64,000 nt of DNA from positions 868,001-932,000 of the forward strand of contig NZ_CP017297.1 of NCBI RefSeq assembly GCF_001969445.1, written 5' to 3'. The DNA comes from Brachybacterium sp. P6-10-X1 (GTDB taxonomy: Bacteria; Actinomycetota; Actinomycetes; Actinomycetales; Dermabacteraceae). The position numbers were made by a program, and so were the translations under genes. The notes below the pieces were generated by a model. That model did no database searches and had not been told where the DNA came from. It was given only the letters and a program-made list of their open reading frames with translations. The stretch's first letter is position 1; each line of letters begins with the position of its first letter. Below, piece after piece: positions 23,075-32,887 of this stretch.

Positions 23075-24239
23075 GGGGGAACTCCGCCGTGATCGTGGTC
23101 GGTCCGCCGAGCGGGCTGTCCACGCTCACGCTACCGTCCAGCGCCGCCACCCGGCGGGCAAGGCCCTGCAGTCCCCCGCCCTCGGGATCCGCGCCGCCGA
23201 TGCCGTCGTCGGTGACCGTCAGCCGGAGCACGTGGCGGCCGGCTCCCTGGATCGTGGCCAGGGTGATGTCCACCCGGGAGGCGCCGGCGTGCTTGACGAC
23301 GTTGGTCACCGCCTCGCGGGCCACGAAGTACGCGGCCGATTCGACAGCCTGCGGAAGCTCGTCGTCCAGGTGGAGGTCGAGATGCACCGGCACGGGACTG
23401 GTCTCTGCGACGCCGTCGAGCGCGGAGGCGAGACCGTGCTCGTCCAGCGCGGTGGGGTAGATCCGCCAGGCCACCTGCCGCACCTCCTCGATGAGGGCCT
23501 GGGACTGCGTGTGGGCCTGGTCGAGCAGTGCCGCGGAGCGCTCCGGGTCACCGGCGCGGCGGGCGCGGGCGAGGGTGACCGAGAGGGAGACGACGTTCTG
23601 CTGGACGCCGTCGTGCAGGTCGCGTTCGATGCGGCGGCGCTCGTCGTCGATCGCGACCACCACCCCGCGTCGGGTGGTCAGCAGTCGGCTGATGCGGCTG
23701 TCCATCGCGTCGGTGCGCAGCACCGAGGTCCACCGCCGCAGGAGCATGGTCTGCAGCCAGACGACGAACTCGGCGTACAGCGCCGCGGCGAGCAGGCTCG
23801 AGGTGCCGAAGATCAGCAGCACGGCCGGGGCGGGGCGGCTGATCGCCCACAGATCGAACTCGATGATCACCGGACTGCCGTAGAGGGATTGGGCGAGGCT
23901 GCCCAGCACCACGGCGGCGACCAGTATCAGCAGATCCGCCATCACGTATCCCAGCACGCCGGCGAGGGTGCCGTGCAAGAGCGACCGTCGGCCGCCGAGG
24001 AAAGCGCCGGTCGAGTCCTCCAGCTGCAGGCGGTAGGCCCAGCCCAGACGAGCCAGCTCCCAGCGGCGCACGCGGCGGAACGGGCCGCGCCAGCGCACCA
24101 GCTGCGCCACGGCGGTCAGGACCAGCAGCGGTCCCAGCAGCAGGCCCAGCAGTGCCCCGGCGACATGGCGCAGCGAGCGTCGCGCGAGCCGCGTGGGCTC
24201 GCGGGGCAGCTGGATGCCGGAGAGGTCGGGCAGGCGCAT
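23067..24239 (-). CDS. HisKA_3-type sensor histidine kinase
   Basis: 390 aa. The N-terminal half holds about three to four membrane segments (VAGALLGLLLGPLLVLTAV; LAGVLGYVMADLLILVAAVV; AVLLIFGTSSLLAAALYAEF) without a large extracytoplasmic loop, so it senses within the membrane. The dimerisation/phospho-acceptor motif is ERRRIERDLHDGVQQNVVSL; the HATPase has NVVKHAGA and DDGIGG and the final GGP loop. The start at 24239 (MRLPDLSG) has GGAG upstream. Partner: the overlapping response regulator. Confidence 0.88.
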   Translation of the reverse strand: MRLPDLSGIQLPREPTRLARRSLRHVAGALLGLLLGPLLVLTAVAQLVRWRGPFRRVRRWELARLGWAYRLQLEDSTGAFLGGRRSLLHGTLAGVLGYVMADLLILVAAVVLGSLAQSLYGSPVIIEFDLWAISRPAPAVLLIFGTSSLLAAALYAEFVVWLQTMLLRRWTSVLRTDAMDSRISRLLTTRRGVVVAIDDERRRIERDLHDGVQQNVVSLSVTLARARRAGDPERSAALLDQAHTQSQALIEEVRQVAWRIYPTALDEHGLASALDGVAETSPVPVHLDLHLDDELPQAVESAAYFVAREAVTNVVKHAGASRVDITLATIQGAGRHVLRLTVTDDGIGGADPEGGGLQGLARRVAALDGSVSVDSPLGGPTTITAEFPRD

Positions 24240-24440
24240 GGAGGCTCCGGGGCAGGAGGGGACGACGCCGAGCGGCGTCGCTGTGCAAGCTACCAACGAC
24301 GGTGTGCTCCCGGGCAGCTGGCGTCCTGCACGGGCGGATGAGGTTTCCCGTAATCATTCTGCCGGTCCGCCAGGTTCTGCCCCGCCCGTGGGCTCCGTAG
24401 CGTCTCGAGCGACTCGTCACCCATCTTTGGAGATCTCCTC

Positions 24441-25097
24441 ATGGACGCCGTGCTGCAGCTGGCCGAGACCCTGCTGGCCTCCCCCTGGCTCTACCTGCTC
24501 GTGATCGTCCTGACCACGTTCGACGGTCTGCTGCCCGTGGTCCCCGCCGAGACCGTGGTGCTCACCGCAGCGGCCTACGCCGTCAGCGGGCAGCCCGATG
24601 TCCTGCTGCTCGTCCTCGCTGCCTGGACCGGCGCAGTGGCCGGGGACGTGGCCGCGCATCATCTCGGCCGCGGTGCCGGCCCGCTGGCACGCTGGGCCCG
24701 GCGACGCCGATGGATCGGCTCGTTGCTGGGGAGGGCCGAGAGGGAGCTGATGGCACGGGGCGGGATGCTGATCGTCTCGGCGCGGTTCGTTCCCGGCGGA
24801 CGCACCGCCACCAATGTGGCCTCCGGAGTGGTCGGCTACCCGCGCCGGCGTTTCGCCGCGTTCGCGGCGCTCGCCGCCGCGCTGTGGTCCGTCTACTACG
24901 TCGGCATCGGGATGCTCGGCGGTCTCGCCTTCCGCGATCAGCCGCTGTGGGGAGTGGGCCTCGGGATCGGCATGGCGCTGGCTGTCGGCGGCTCCATCGA
25001 GGCGGTGCGGACACTGCGACGGCGCCGCCGCGAGAGGATCAGTCGTCCGCGGCCCGCAGAGCGCGCCGCTTGTCCTGCACCTGTGCGAGGCGCGTGA
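24441..25097 (+). CDS. DedA-family membrane protein
   Basis: 218 aa, DedA/VTT fold: a re-entrant start (TTFDGLLPVVPAETVVL, the family's F/x-x-P-x-x-P-x-E/S form), GDVAAHHLGRGAG, and RFVPGGRTATNVASGVVGY with the conserved R-x-x-P-x-x-R. DedA proteins help recycle lipid carriers or phospholipids across the membrane. Its 3' end overlaps the convergent dnaG by 59 bp, so no terminator separates them. Confidence 0.88.
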   Translation: MDAVLQLAETLLASPWLYLLVIVLTTFDGLLPVVPAETVVLTAAAYAVSGQPDVLLLVLAAWTGAVAGDVAAHHLGRGAGPLARWARRRRWIGSLLGRAERELMARGGMLIVSARFVPGGRTATNVASGVVGYPRRRFAAFAALAAALWSVYYVGIGMLGGLAFRDQPLWGVGLGIGMALAVGGSIEAVRTLRRRRRERISRPRPAERAACPAPVRGA

Positions 25098-27009
25098 GGA
25101 TCTCCTGGTACCGCTCCGGGTCCGACGGGTCGGTGCGCTGCAGGCGCTGCTTGAGCACGGAGTACTCCCGGGTGATGGACAGCTCGGTGAGCCGGTCCAG
25201 CAGGGAGCCGGCGAGGCGCTGCAGCCCGGCCTCGTCCCGGGCGGGAAGATCGAGGTTCGCGATCTCGACGATCAGCGGGCGCACCGTCTCCCCGGCGATC
25301 TCGAGGACCTGCTCGAGGTACCGAGCCGGATGCAGCGTGCCGATCACGGCATCGAGCAGGGTCCCGGCGGCCAACATCACGTCCCAGACCCCCTGCAGGG
25401 CCGGCACATGGAAGGCGTCGTCCGGCAACGCGGCGACCTGGTCGTTCCGAAGCAGGTGCGGAGCCTGCATCATCACCGCCAGCGACTGGGTCTCGACCTG
25501 CCCGACGGGGTCGCGGGGGCTGACCACGTCCGCCAGACGGGCCGGGGCGATGAGGCCAGGCTCCTCCGGAGACTCGTCCGCCGCGCCGGGGAGCTGCGTG
25601 GACGGCCGTTCTTCGGACCCCGGGCCGGCGCGGCCGGAGCTGCGGGCGGCGTCGTGCACGGCGCGCAGCACGGTGCGCTCGTCCATCCCCAGCCAACCCG
25701 ACAGTCGCCTCGCGTACTCGGGGCGCATCGCGCGGTCGCGGATCCGGGCCACCACGGGCGCGGCCATCCGCAACCCGGCGACCTGGCCTTCGACGGTGTC
25801 GAGGTCCACCTGGGCGATGGCGGAGCGGATCGCGAACTCGAACAGCGGTTTGCGGGAGTCGATGAGATCGACGACCGCCTGGTCGCCCTGGCTGATCCGG
25901 AGGTCGCAGGGGTCCATGCCGCTCCCTTCCACGGCCACGTAGGTCTGGGCGACGAACCGCTGGTCCTCCTCGAAGGCGCGCAGGGCGGCTTTCTGCCCGG
26001 CCTCGTCGCCGTCGAAGGTGAACACGACCTCGCCGCCCAGGCCGCGTCCGTCGGTGTTCAGCCGCAGCCCGGCATTGGGGTTCGAGTCCCCCATCACGCG
26101 CCGGACGATCTTGACGTGCTCGGAGCCGAAGGCGGTGCCGCAGGAGGCCACCGCGGTGGGGACCCCGGCCAGATGCGCGGCCATCACGTCGGTGTATCCC
26201 TCGACGACGACCACGCGTCGCTCGGCCGCGATGTCCTTGCGTGCCAGGTCCAGGCCGTACAGCACGGTGGACTTGTGGTAGATCGCGGTCTCGGGCGTGT
26301 TGAGGTACTTGGGGCCCTTGTCCGACTCCAGCAGGCGCCGGGCCCCGAAGCCGATCGTGTTGCCGGTGATGTCGCGGATGGGCCAGATCAGCCGGCCGCG
26401 GAAGCGGTCGTAGACCCCGCGCTGGCCCTGCGAGACGATCCCGCTGGCGGTCAGCTCCTCCTCGGTGAAGCCCCGCCCCCGCAGCACGGTCGTCATCGAG
26501 TCCCAGCCCTCGGGGGCGAAGCCCACGCCGAAGCGCTCGGCGGCGGCCCGGTCGAAGCCGCGCTCGGCGAGGAAGCGGCGGCCGATCTCGGCGCCCGGGG
26601 TGTCCAGCTGCTCGCGGTAGTACTCCTCCGCGATCGCGTGCGCGTCCAGCAGGCGACGCCGGGTGCCGAAGTCGGGGCGCTCCCCCCTGCCGCCCCCGGA
26701 GTCCTCGTAGGTCAGCTGGACACCGTAGCGGCCGGCCAGCAGCTCGACCGCCTCGACGAAGCTGAGGTGGTTGATCTTCTGGACGAAGGAGATGACGTCC
26801 CCGCCCTCGCCGCAGCCGAAGCAGTGCCAGTGGCCCAGCTGGGGGCGGATGTTGAACGAGGGGGTCTTCTCGTCGTGGAAGGGGCACAGCCCCTTCATCG
26901 AGCCGATGCCGGCCGTGCGCAGGGTGACGTGCTCGGAGACGACCTCGTCCAGGCGCGAACGCTCCCGCACGAGGTCGACGTCGCTGCGGCGGATCAGTCC
27001 CGGGGCCAT
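25039..27009 (-). CDS. dnaG: DNA primase
   Basis: 656 aa. N-terminal CHC2 zinc finger: LCPFHDEKTPSF with C42 and H45, then WHCFGCGEGG with C63 and C66. The primase core and TOPRIM follow (VVVVEGYTDVMAAHLAGV; TFDGDEAGQKA for the metal-binding DxD area). The C-terminal part (DnaB-binding region) is present and acidic/Ala-rich. It makes RNA primers for replication. It lies 4 nt after dgt, in a dusB-dgt-dnaG operon that is standard in Micrococcales. Confidence 0.95.
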   Translation of the reverse strand: MAPGLIRRSDVDLVRERSRLDEVVSEHVTLRTAGIGSMKGLCPFHDEKTPSFNIRPQLGHWHCFGCGEGGDVISFVQKINHLSFVEAVELLAGRYGVQLTYEDSGGGRGERPDFGTRRRLLDAHAIAEEYYREQLDTPGAEIGRRFLAERGFDRAAAERFGVGFAPEGWDSMTTVLRGRGFTEEELTASGIVSQGQRGVYDRFRGRLIWPIRDITGNTIGFGARRLLESDKGPKYLNTPETAIYHKSTVLYGLDLARKDIAAERRVVVVEGYTDVMAAHLAGVPTAVASCGTAFGSEHVKIVRRVMGDSNPNAGLRLNTDGRGLGGEVVFTFDGDEAGQKAALRAFEEDQRFVAQTYVAVEGSGMDPCDLRISQGDQAVVDLIDSRKPLFEFAIRSAIAQVDLDTVEGQVAGLRMAAPVVARIRDRAMRPEYARRLSGWLGMDERTVLRAVHDAARSSGRAGPGSEERPSTQLPGAADESPEEPGLIAPARLADVVSPRDPVGQVETQSLAVMMQAPHLLRNDQVAALPDDAFHVPALQGVWDVMLAAGTLLDAVIGTLHPARYLEQVLEIAGETVRPLIVEIANLDLPARDEAGLQRLAGSLLDRLTELSITREYSVLKQRLQRTDPSDPERYQEILTRLAQVQDKRRALRAADD

Positions 27010-27013
27010 CTGC

Positions 27014-28366
27014 TCACAGCTCCGATCCGAGGCCGGGCAGCGGGGTGTCCGCGGCGGTGAGGTGGGTGATCTCGCGGTCGAACAGCACCTCGTGCAGCCG
27101 GCGCGCGGTGACGTCGGTGTAGGAGGCGATCTGGTCGACGATCACCCGCCTCCGGGCGTCGTCGTCGTCGGCCGCCTCCCACAGCTCGGCGAACAGCGGG
27201 CTGAGGTACTGGGTGCCGGTGTTCCACAGCCGGGAGAACAGGTCCTGGATGATCTCCTCCTGCGCCTCGTAGACCGGCTGCTGGGAGGCGGAGGACATGA
27301 CGTAGGCGGCGGCCAGGCCCTTGAGCACGGCGATCTCGAGGTGGGTCTGCTCGGGCACCACCATGTCGCCGCCGTAGCGGGAGATCGGCCCCTCGCCGTG
27401 GGCGGCGCGGGTCGCGGTGATCGCGGAGCGGGTGAAGCGCCCGATCAGCTGGCTGGCCATGTTCTTCAGCGCTGCGGCGGAGCGCATCGACCCGGTGAAG
27501 GAGCACAGCCAGCTGGGATCCGCCTCGAGGCGCTGCAGTGCGGCGTCGAGCTCGTCGATCGATTCGCCGGGCATGTACCAGTCCTGGACCACGTACAGCG
27601 CCGCAGCGCGCTCCATGGGGTCCTGCAGCCTGCCGAGGTCCAGGGTGAGCCCGGTGATCGCGTCCTCGATGTCGTGGACGGAGTAGGCGATGTCGTCGGC
27701 CAGGTCCATCACCTGCGCCTCGAAGCACTGGCGCCCGGGCACCGCCCCCTCGCGCGCCCAGCGGTAGACGTCGAGATCGTCGGCGTAGGCGCCGAACTTG
27801 GTCGAGCTCGGATCCGGGCCCTCGCCTCGGGTCCACGGGTACTTGATCGCCGCGTCGACGCTCGCCCGGGAGAGGTTCAGCCCGTAGGGCCGCTGGTCGC
27901 CGAGCACCTTCGGTTCGAGTCGGGTCAGCAGACGCAGGGTCTGGGCGTTGCCCTCGAAGCCGCCGATGTCGGAGGCCAGGGCATCGAGCACCTTCTCGCC
28001 GTTGTGGCCGAAAGGCGGGTGGCCGAGGTCGTGGGAGAGGCAGGCGGCGTCGACGACGTCGGGGTCGCAGCCGAGTTCGAGGCCGATGTCGCGGCCCACC
28101 TGGGCGACCTCGAGGGAGTGCGTGAGCCGGGTGCGGACGAAGTCGTTCGCGCCGGCGCCGAGCACCTGCGTCTTGGCCCCCAGCCGGCGCAGCGCCGAGG
28201 AGTGCAGCACCCGGGCCCGATCCCGCTGGAAAGGGGTGCGGGCCTGGGACTTCGGTGGCTCGGCGGCCCACCGCTCCAGGTCCACGGGGGTGTAGCCGGC
28301 CGGCGGAGCGGCGACGTGGTCGACGAGGGCAGGGCCGGCCGGGGCGGTGCTGTCGGTCGGGCGCAT
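27014..28366 (-). CDS. dgt: Deoxyguanosinetriphosphate triphosphohydrolase-like protein
   Basis: 450 aa HD-domain dNTPase. TRLTHSLEVAQVGRDI and CLSHDLGHPPFGHNGE supply the metal-binding H...HD...D set; VMDLADDIAYSVHDIEDA supplies the last Asp. It hydrolyses dNTPs to the nucleoside and triphosphate. The ATG at 28366 is 4 nt after the dusB stop, so longer upstream frames overlapping dusB were discarded. Operon with dusB and dnaG. Confidence 0.92.
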   Translation of the reverse strand: MRPTDSTAPAGPALVDHVAAPPAGYTPVDLERWAAEPPKSQARTPFQRDRARVLHSSALRRLGAKTQVLGAGANDFVRTRLTHSLEVAQVGRDIGLELGCDPDVVDAACLSHDLGHPPFGHNGEKVLDALASDIGGFEGNAQTLRLLTRLEPKVLGDQRPYGLNLSRASVDAAIKYPWTRGEGPDPSSTKFGAYADDLDVYRWAREGAVPGRQCFEAQVMDLADDIAYSVHDIEDAITGLTLDLGRLQDPMERAAALYVVQDWYMPGESIDELDAALQRLEADPSWLCSFTGSMRSAAALKNMASQLIGRFTRSAITATRAAHGEGPISRYGGDMVVPEQTHLEIAVLKGLAAAYVMSSASQQPVYEAQEEIIQDLFSRLWNTGTQYLSPLFAELWEAADDDDARRRVIVDQIASYTDVTARRLHEVLFDREITHLTAADTPLPGLGSEL

Positions 28367-28370
28367 CGTC

Positions 28371-29582
28371 TCAGCCCCCCGAGGTGTCGAGTTCGGCCTC
28401 GTGGAGGCGGGCGGCGTGATCGGTGCTGAGCTCACGGGTCTCCATCCAACCCTCGGGCACCACGGCGCGCTTGGGGGTGCCGGCGCGGCCGCGGGCCCCC
28501 TCGACCGCTGCACCCGGGTAGGGGCTGGACAGGTCGAGCTCGGCGAGCTTGGCGTCGAGATCCGCGAGGGACTCCATCGTGGCCAGGCGATGACGCAGGT
28601 CCCCGCCGACGGGGTAGCCCTTGAAGTACCAGGAGACGTGCTTGCGCAGGTCGCGCAGGGCGCGCCCTTCGTCCTCGTAGAACTCCACCAGGAGCTCGGC
28701 GTGGCGGCGCAGGATCCTGGCGATCTCGCCCATGGAGGGCCGGACCCGGTCCGGCTTCCCGGCGAAGCCGGCGGCGAGGTCGGCGAACAACCAGGGCCGC
28801 CCCTGGCAGCCGCGACCGACGACGACGCCGTCGCAGCCGGTCTGCTCCATCATCGACAAGGCGTCCTCGGCGGACCAGATGTCGCCGTTGCCGAGCACGG
28901 GGATGCCGGTGACGAGCTCCTTGAGGTCCGTGATGGCCGACCAGCGGGCCTGGCCGGAGTAGTGCTGGACGACGGTGCGGCCGTGCAGCGCGATCGCGCT
29001 CGCGCCGACCTCCTGGGCGATGAGCCCGGCGTCGCGGTAGGTGCGATGGTCCTCGTCGATGCCGATGCGGGTCTTGACCGTCACGGGCACCTCGTCCCCG
29101 GCCGCCTCGACCGCGGCGCGCACGATCCGTGTGAACAGCTCCGTCTTCCACGGCAGCACCCCGCCGCCGCCGCGACGGGTGACCTTGGGGACCGGACAGC
29201 CGAAGTTGAGGTCGATGTGATCGACGACGTCCCGCTCGCGCAGCATCTCCACCGCGCGGCGGACCGTGGCGGGGTCCACCCCGTACAACTGGACGGACCG
29301 GGGCGTCTCCCGCTCCCCCATGGTGACCATCCGCCAGGATTCCCGGTGGTCCTCGACCAGCGCCCGGGTGGTGACCATCTCGGAGACGTACAGCCCGCCG
29401 TCGTCCTGGCTGTGCAGGGCACCGAACTCGCGGCAGAGCAGGCGGAACGCCATGTTGGTGATCCCTGCCATCGGTGCGAGCACCACCGGGGTGTCGACCG
29501 TGTGGCGGCCGATCGTCAGGGGGCGTCGTCTGACGCCGTCGGGGACGGCGACGGGGGCGGGTGCGGCGTCGAGGGTGGTCAT
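28371..29582 (-). CDS. dusB: tRNA-dihydrouridine synthase
   Basis: 403 aa TIM-barrel flavoprotein. VVLAPMAGITNMAFRLLCRE at the FMN site, DLNFGCPVPKVTRRGGG with the catalytic Cys, GCDGVVVGRGCQGRPWLF near the phosphate site. It reduces uridine in the tRNA D-loop with NADPH. The start at 29582 (MTTLDAAP) is preferred; an in-frame ATG at 29612 would add ten residues. First gene of the dusB-dgt-dnaG operon, divergent from the GH42 gene. Confidence 0.92.
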   Translation of the reverse strand: MTTLDAAPAPVAVPDGVRRRPLTIGRHTVDTPVVLAPMAGITNMAFRLLCREFGALHSQDDGGLYVSEMVTTRALVEDHRESWRMVTMGERETPRSVQLYGVDPATVRRAVEMLRERDVVDHIDLNFGCPVPKVTRRGGGGVLPWKTELFTRIVRAAVEAAGDEVPVTVKTRIGIDEDHRTYRDAGLIAQEVGASAIALHGRTVVQHYSGQARWSAITDLKELVTGIPVLGNGDIWSAEDALSMMEQTGCDGVVVGRGCQGRPWLFADLAAGFAGKPDRVRPSMGEIARILRRHAELLVEFYEDEGRALRDLRKHVSWYFKGYPVGGDLRHRLATMESLADLDAKLAELDLSSPYPGAAVEGARGRAGTPKRAVVPEGWMETRELSTDHAARLHEAELDTSGG

Positions 29583-29752
29583 CGGCTCGATTGTCCCACC
29601 TGGTCCCGTCATCCGGGAGGGCGATCGGGGGTGATGTGCATCGAGGGGGCTGGGGAGGACGGTCTGCTACTTTGTTGCGCAGTTGAACGAACTCGGTCCC
29701 GAGCCAGCAAGGCTGCGAGGAGCCGCCCCTGCCGACCCGTCTCGGAGCTGCG

Positions 29753-31819
29753 ATGCCATCCGTGCCCTACGTCCCCTCCCAGCTGCTGTTCGGCGGCGAC
29801 TACAACCCCGAGCAGTGGCCCCGCGAGACCTGGCGCGAGGACATCGAGCTGATGCGGCGCGCCCGCGTCAACACCGTCACGCTCGGGGTGTTCTCCTGGT
29901 CCCGCCTCGAACCCTCCGAAGGCGTCTACGAGCTGGACTGGCTGGACGAGGCGATCGAGCTGCTCACGAGAGCCGGGATCGGGTTCTTCCTGTCCACCCC
30001 CACCGCCTCGCCGCCGCCGTGGTTCACGCTCGCCCACCCCGACGCGATGCCCGTGCGGCCCGACGGCACGGTGCTCAGCCATGGCTCGCGGGACACCTAC
30101 GCGATCAGCGCCCCCGCCTACCGCGAGGCGTCCCGGCGGATCGCCCGGGTCCTCGCCGAGCACTACGGGGATCATCCCGGACTGCGCGGCTGGCACGTGC
30201 ACAACGAGTACGGCACCCTCGACCACGGCCCGCACGCCGCTGTCGCCTTCCGGCGCTGGCTGCGCGAGCGCTACGGCACCCTCGAGGCGCTGAACGAGGC
30301 GTGGACGACGGGGTTCTGGTCCCAGCGCTACGGCTCCTTCGAGCAGATCCTCCCGCCCAGGACGACCCAGTACCTGGACAATCCCGCCCAGGCCGTGGAC
30401 TTCCGCCGTTTCTGCTCCGACGAGATGCTCGCGGCGATGTGCGAGCAGCGTGACCAGATCCGCGGCGCCGGGTCGTCGGCCCCGATCACCACCAACTTCA
30501 TGCTGCCCACCTGGAACCATCTCGAGCAGTGGTCCTGGGCCGAAGAGCTCGACGTGGTCTCGATCGACCACTATCTCGACACCCCGGGGCCCGACGGTGA
30601 GGCGCATGTCGCCTACTGCTCGGACCTCACCCGGTCCTGGGCAGGCGGTCCCTGGGTGCTGATGGAGCAGAACGCGCGCGGCATCATCATGGCCGACCGG
30701 ACCCACGCGAAGACTCCGGGTCGCATGATCCGCAACGCGCTGGGATACATCGCCCGCGGCTCGCAGTCCGCGCTGTTCTTCCAGTGGCGCGCCTCGGCCG
30801 GCGGTGCCGAGCAGTGGCACGGTGCCCTCGTCCCCCACGCCGGCGGCGAGGACGAGCAGTTCGAGCCCGTGGTCGAGCTGGGGTGCATCCTCGAGGCGAT
30901 CAGCGAGGTCACCAGTCCGCCGGCCGACGGGGTGCTGAACCCGGCCGAGGTCGGGATCCTCTGGCACGCGGACTCCTGGTGGACCCTGGAGACCCCGTCC
31001 ATGCCGCACGACTCCCTGACCTATCGCGAGGAGGTGCGCTCCGCCCATCGCTCCTTCTGGCGGGCCGGGATCGCGACGGACGTCGTGCGCCCCGGAGCCG
31101 ATGCGGGGCGGTACCGACTGCTGGTGGTGCCGGCGCTGATCGTCGTCTCCGACGAGGTCGCGGCGTGGCTGCGGGAGTACGTCGAAGCAGGCGGGCACCT
31201 GGTGGTCACCTATCTCTCGGGCCTGACCGACGAGCATCAGCGGGTGGGCCTCGGCGGGTATCCGGCCGTCCTCCGCGATCTGCTGGGGGTCACGGTCACC
31301 CAGCACCTTCCGCTCGAGGACGGCCAGCAGGTGGCTCTGTCCGACGGGGCCGTCGCGACGCAGTGGGCGGAACGGATGCGGACCCGCGGCGCGGAGGTGC
31401 TGGCCGCCTACGCGGACGGTCCGGTCACCGGCTCGCCGGCCATCACGCAGAACCGTCTCGGCGCCGGACGCGCGGTCTACCTCTCCGCGCACCTGGACCA
31501 GGACTCCCGCGACGCCTTCCTCCTCGCCCGGGCGCAGGCCGCGGGCGTCTCCCCCGTCGTTCCCGGCGCGGCCGCCCTCGGTGTGGAGGCGGTGCGCCGC
31601 CGCGGCGCCGAGGCGGACCACCTGTTCCTCCTGCACCACGGCCGAGAGGACGTCACGGTGCACGGCACCGGAGTCGATCTCGTGACCGGGACGCAGCTCC
31701 CCGGTCGAACCGACCTCGCGGGCGGGACGGATCGACGCGGCGGACTGCACCTCGCCGCGGACGATGTCGCCGTGGTGCGGGTGCCGCGCGGGGGCGGGGT
31801 CGAGCTCACCGCGCGCTGA
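29753..31819 (+). CDS. GH42 beta-galactosidase
   Basis: 688 aa, full length. QLLFGGDYNPEQWP opens the TIM barrel; the acid/base Glu is in RGWHVHNEYG (E152) and the nucleophile in WVLMEQNARG (E305). The trimerisation domain and small C-terminal beta domain follow. Cytosolic, no signal peptide. It hydrolyses beta-galactosides, often plant or milk oligosaccharides imported by ABC systems, none of which is adjacent. A TGCTACTTT extended -10 lies at about 29665-29673. Confidence 0.92.
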   Translation: MPSVPYVPSQLLFGGDYNPEQWPRETWREDIELMRRARVNTVTLGVFSWSRLEPSEGVYELDWLDEAIELLTRAGIGFFLSTPTASPPPWFTLAHPDAMPVRPDGTVLSHGSRDTYAISAPAYREASRRIARVLAEHYGDHPGLRGWHVHNEYGTLDHGPHAAVAFRRWLRERYGTLEALNEAWTTGFWSQRYGSFEQILPPRTTQYLDNPAQAVDFRRFCSDEMLAAMCEQRDQIRGAGSSAPITTNFMLPTWNHLEQWSWAEELDVVSIDHYLDTPGPDGEAHVAYCSDLTRSWAGGPWVLMEQNARGIIMADRTHAKTPGRMIRNALGYIARGSQSALFFQWRASAGGAEQWHGALVPHAGGEDEQFEPVVELGCILEAISEVTSPPADGVLNPAEVGILWHADSWWTLETPSMPHDSLTYREEVRSAHRSFWRAGIATDVVRPGADAGRYRLLVVPALIVVSDEVAAWLREYVEAGGHLVVTYLSGLTDEHQRVGLGGYPAVLRDLLGVTVTQHLPLEDGQQVALSDGAVATQWAERMRTRGAEVLAAYADGPVTGSPAITQNRLGAGRAVYLSAHLDQDSRDAFLLARAQAAGVSPVVPGAAALGVEAVRRRGAEADHLFLLHHGREDVTVHGTGVDLVTGTQLPGRTDLAGGTDRRGGLHLAADDVAVVRVPRGGGVELTAR

Positions 31820-31899
31820 CGGGCACGGCGGTCGGGAACAGTCTTCCGCTCACAGCGGAGCACCGCGCCCGGCAGCGGTCCGCGGCGTAGCCTCGGGCC

Positions 31900-32307
31900 A
31901 TGACTGGGCATCTGGAGCCGTTGCTGCGCGAGCTGGTGGGCGCGGTGCTCCGCGACGAGCGCCGACGGCAGGGCCGCACGCTGGCCCGGGTCGCTCAGGC
32001 GGCGGGCATCAGCATGCAGCATCTCTCCGATGTCGAGCGCGGACGGAAGGATCCCTCCTCCGAACTGCTCGCCGCGATCACCGGCGCCCTCGGCGTCACC
32101 GTCCCCCAGCTCCTGCTCCGTGCCGCCGATGATGCTCCGTCGCCGACGGAGGCGGCGGGGGCGGCGGAGCGCCCGGCGGTCCTCGAGCTGACGTCCGTCG
32201 GCGGTGCCCGCGGCGGCCGGCGGCCCTCCGGCGACGAGGTATCGCTGGCCGCCCGGGATCTGGCGGGCACCGACCGACCCGGGCTCACCCTGCTGTCGGC
32301 CGCCTGA
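31900..32307 (+). CDS. XRE-family regulator, ClgR/PopR-like
   Basis: 135 aa. HTH_3 core (LRDERRRQGRTLARVAQAAG, then ISMQHLSDVERGRKDPSSEL, then LAAITGALGV) closely follows the ClgR/PopR pattern of actinobacteria; the C-terminal 60 residues are Ala/Gly-rich and end LLSAA, similar to the hydrophobic tails that make such regulators Clp substrates. It is convergent with and overlaps the clpP operon by 23 bp. In Streptomyces PopR controls clpP3-clpP4, so control of this operon is a reasonable inference. Start chosen at the ATG that gives the normal N-terminus. Confidence 0.8.
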   Translation: MTGHLEPLLRELVGAVLRDERRRQGRTLARVAQAAGISMQHLSDVERGRKDPSSELLAAITGALGVTVPQLLLRAADDAPSPTEAAGAAERPAVLELTSVGGARGGRRPSGDEVSLAARDLAGTDRPGLTLLSAA

Positions 32308-32887
32308 CCAGCACCTCGTCCGCCAACCCGTAGGCCACGGCCTGCTCGGCGTCCAGGACCTGCTCGCGCTCGAGATCGCGCCGCACCTGGTCCAGGGAGC
32401 GGCCGGAGTGCTGGGCGATCAGCGCCTCGAGGGCCCGACGGATCCGCTGCACCTCCTCGGTGGCCAGGATCAGGTCCGGCACCGCGCCGCGGCCCTGGGC
32501 CTCCAGCGGGTGCAGCACCACGCGGGTGTGCGGCAGCACCGCGCGCATCCCCGGGGTGCCGGCGGCGAGGAGCACGACGGGCGCCGCGACGGCTTGGCCG
32601 ACGCAGGTGACGGCGACGGTGCTGCGCACGTAGGCGAGTGTGTCGTAGATGGCGAGGACGGCCTGGGCGTCGCCGCCGCTGGAGTTGAGGTAGAGCTGGA
32701 TGGGGAGGTCGGCCGATTCGTTCTCCAGGTGCAGGATCTGGGCGATCACGGTGTTGGCGACCCCGTCGTCGATGGGGGTGCCGAGGTAGACGATGCGGTC
32801 CGAGAGCAGCCGCGAGTACACGTCGGCGCTGCGCTCCAGACCGGTGTGGGTGCGCTCGATGACGCTGGGGATCGGGTAGCTGGTCAT
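32285..32887 (-). CDS. ClpP-like subunit lacking catalytic Ser and Asp
   Basis: 200 aa with the whole ClpP fold: IVYLGTPIDD, LPIQLYLNSSGGDAQAVLAI and AVAYGLADEV. The catalytic Ser motif G-Q-A-A-S-M-G reads GQAVAAPVV, with Ala101 where Ser belongs. His126 is kept (TRVVLHPL). The catalytic Asp of the T-E-R-D motif reads LEREQV, with Glu175. It should therefore be proteolytically inactive yet able to form rings. It is the second gene of the operon, its ATG overlapping the upstream clpP stop, so it probably assembles with that active subunit. The upstream extension in the same frame is antisense-type and was excluded. Confidence 0.88.
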   Translation of the reverse strand: MTSYPIPSVIERTHTGLERSADVYSRLLSDRIVYLGTPIDDGVANTVIAQILHLENESADLPIQLYLNSSGGDAQAVLAIYDTLAYVRSTVAVTCVGQAVAAPVVLLAAGTPGMRAVLPHTRVVLHPLEAQGRGAVPDLILATEEVQRIRRALEALIAQHSGRSLDQVRRDLEREQVLDAEQAVAYGLADEVLVRRPTAG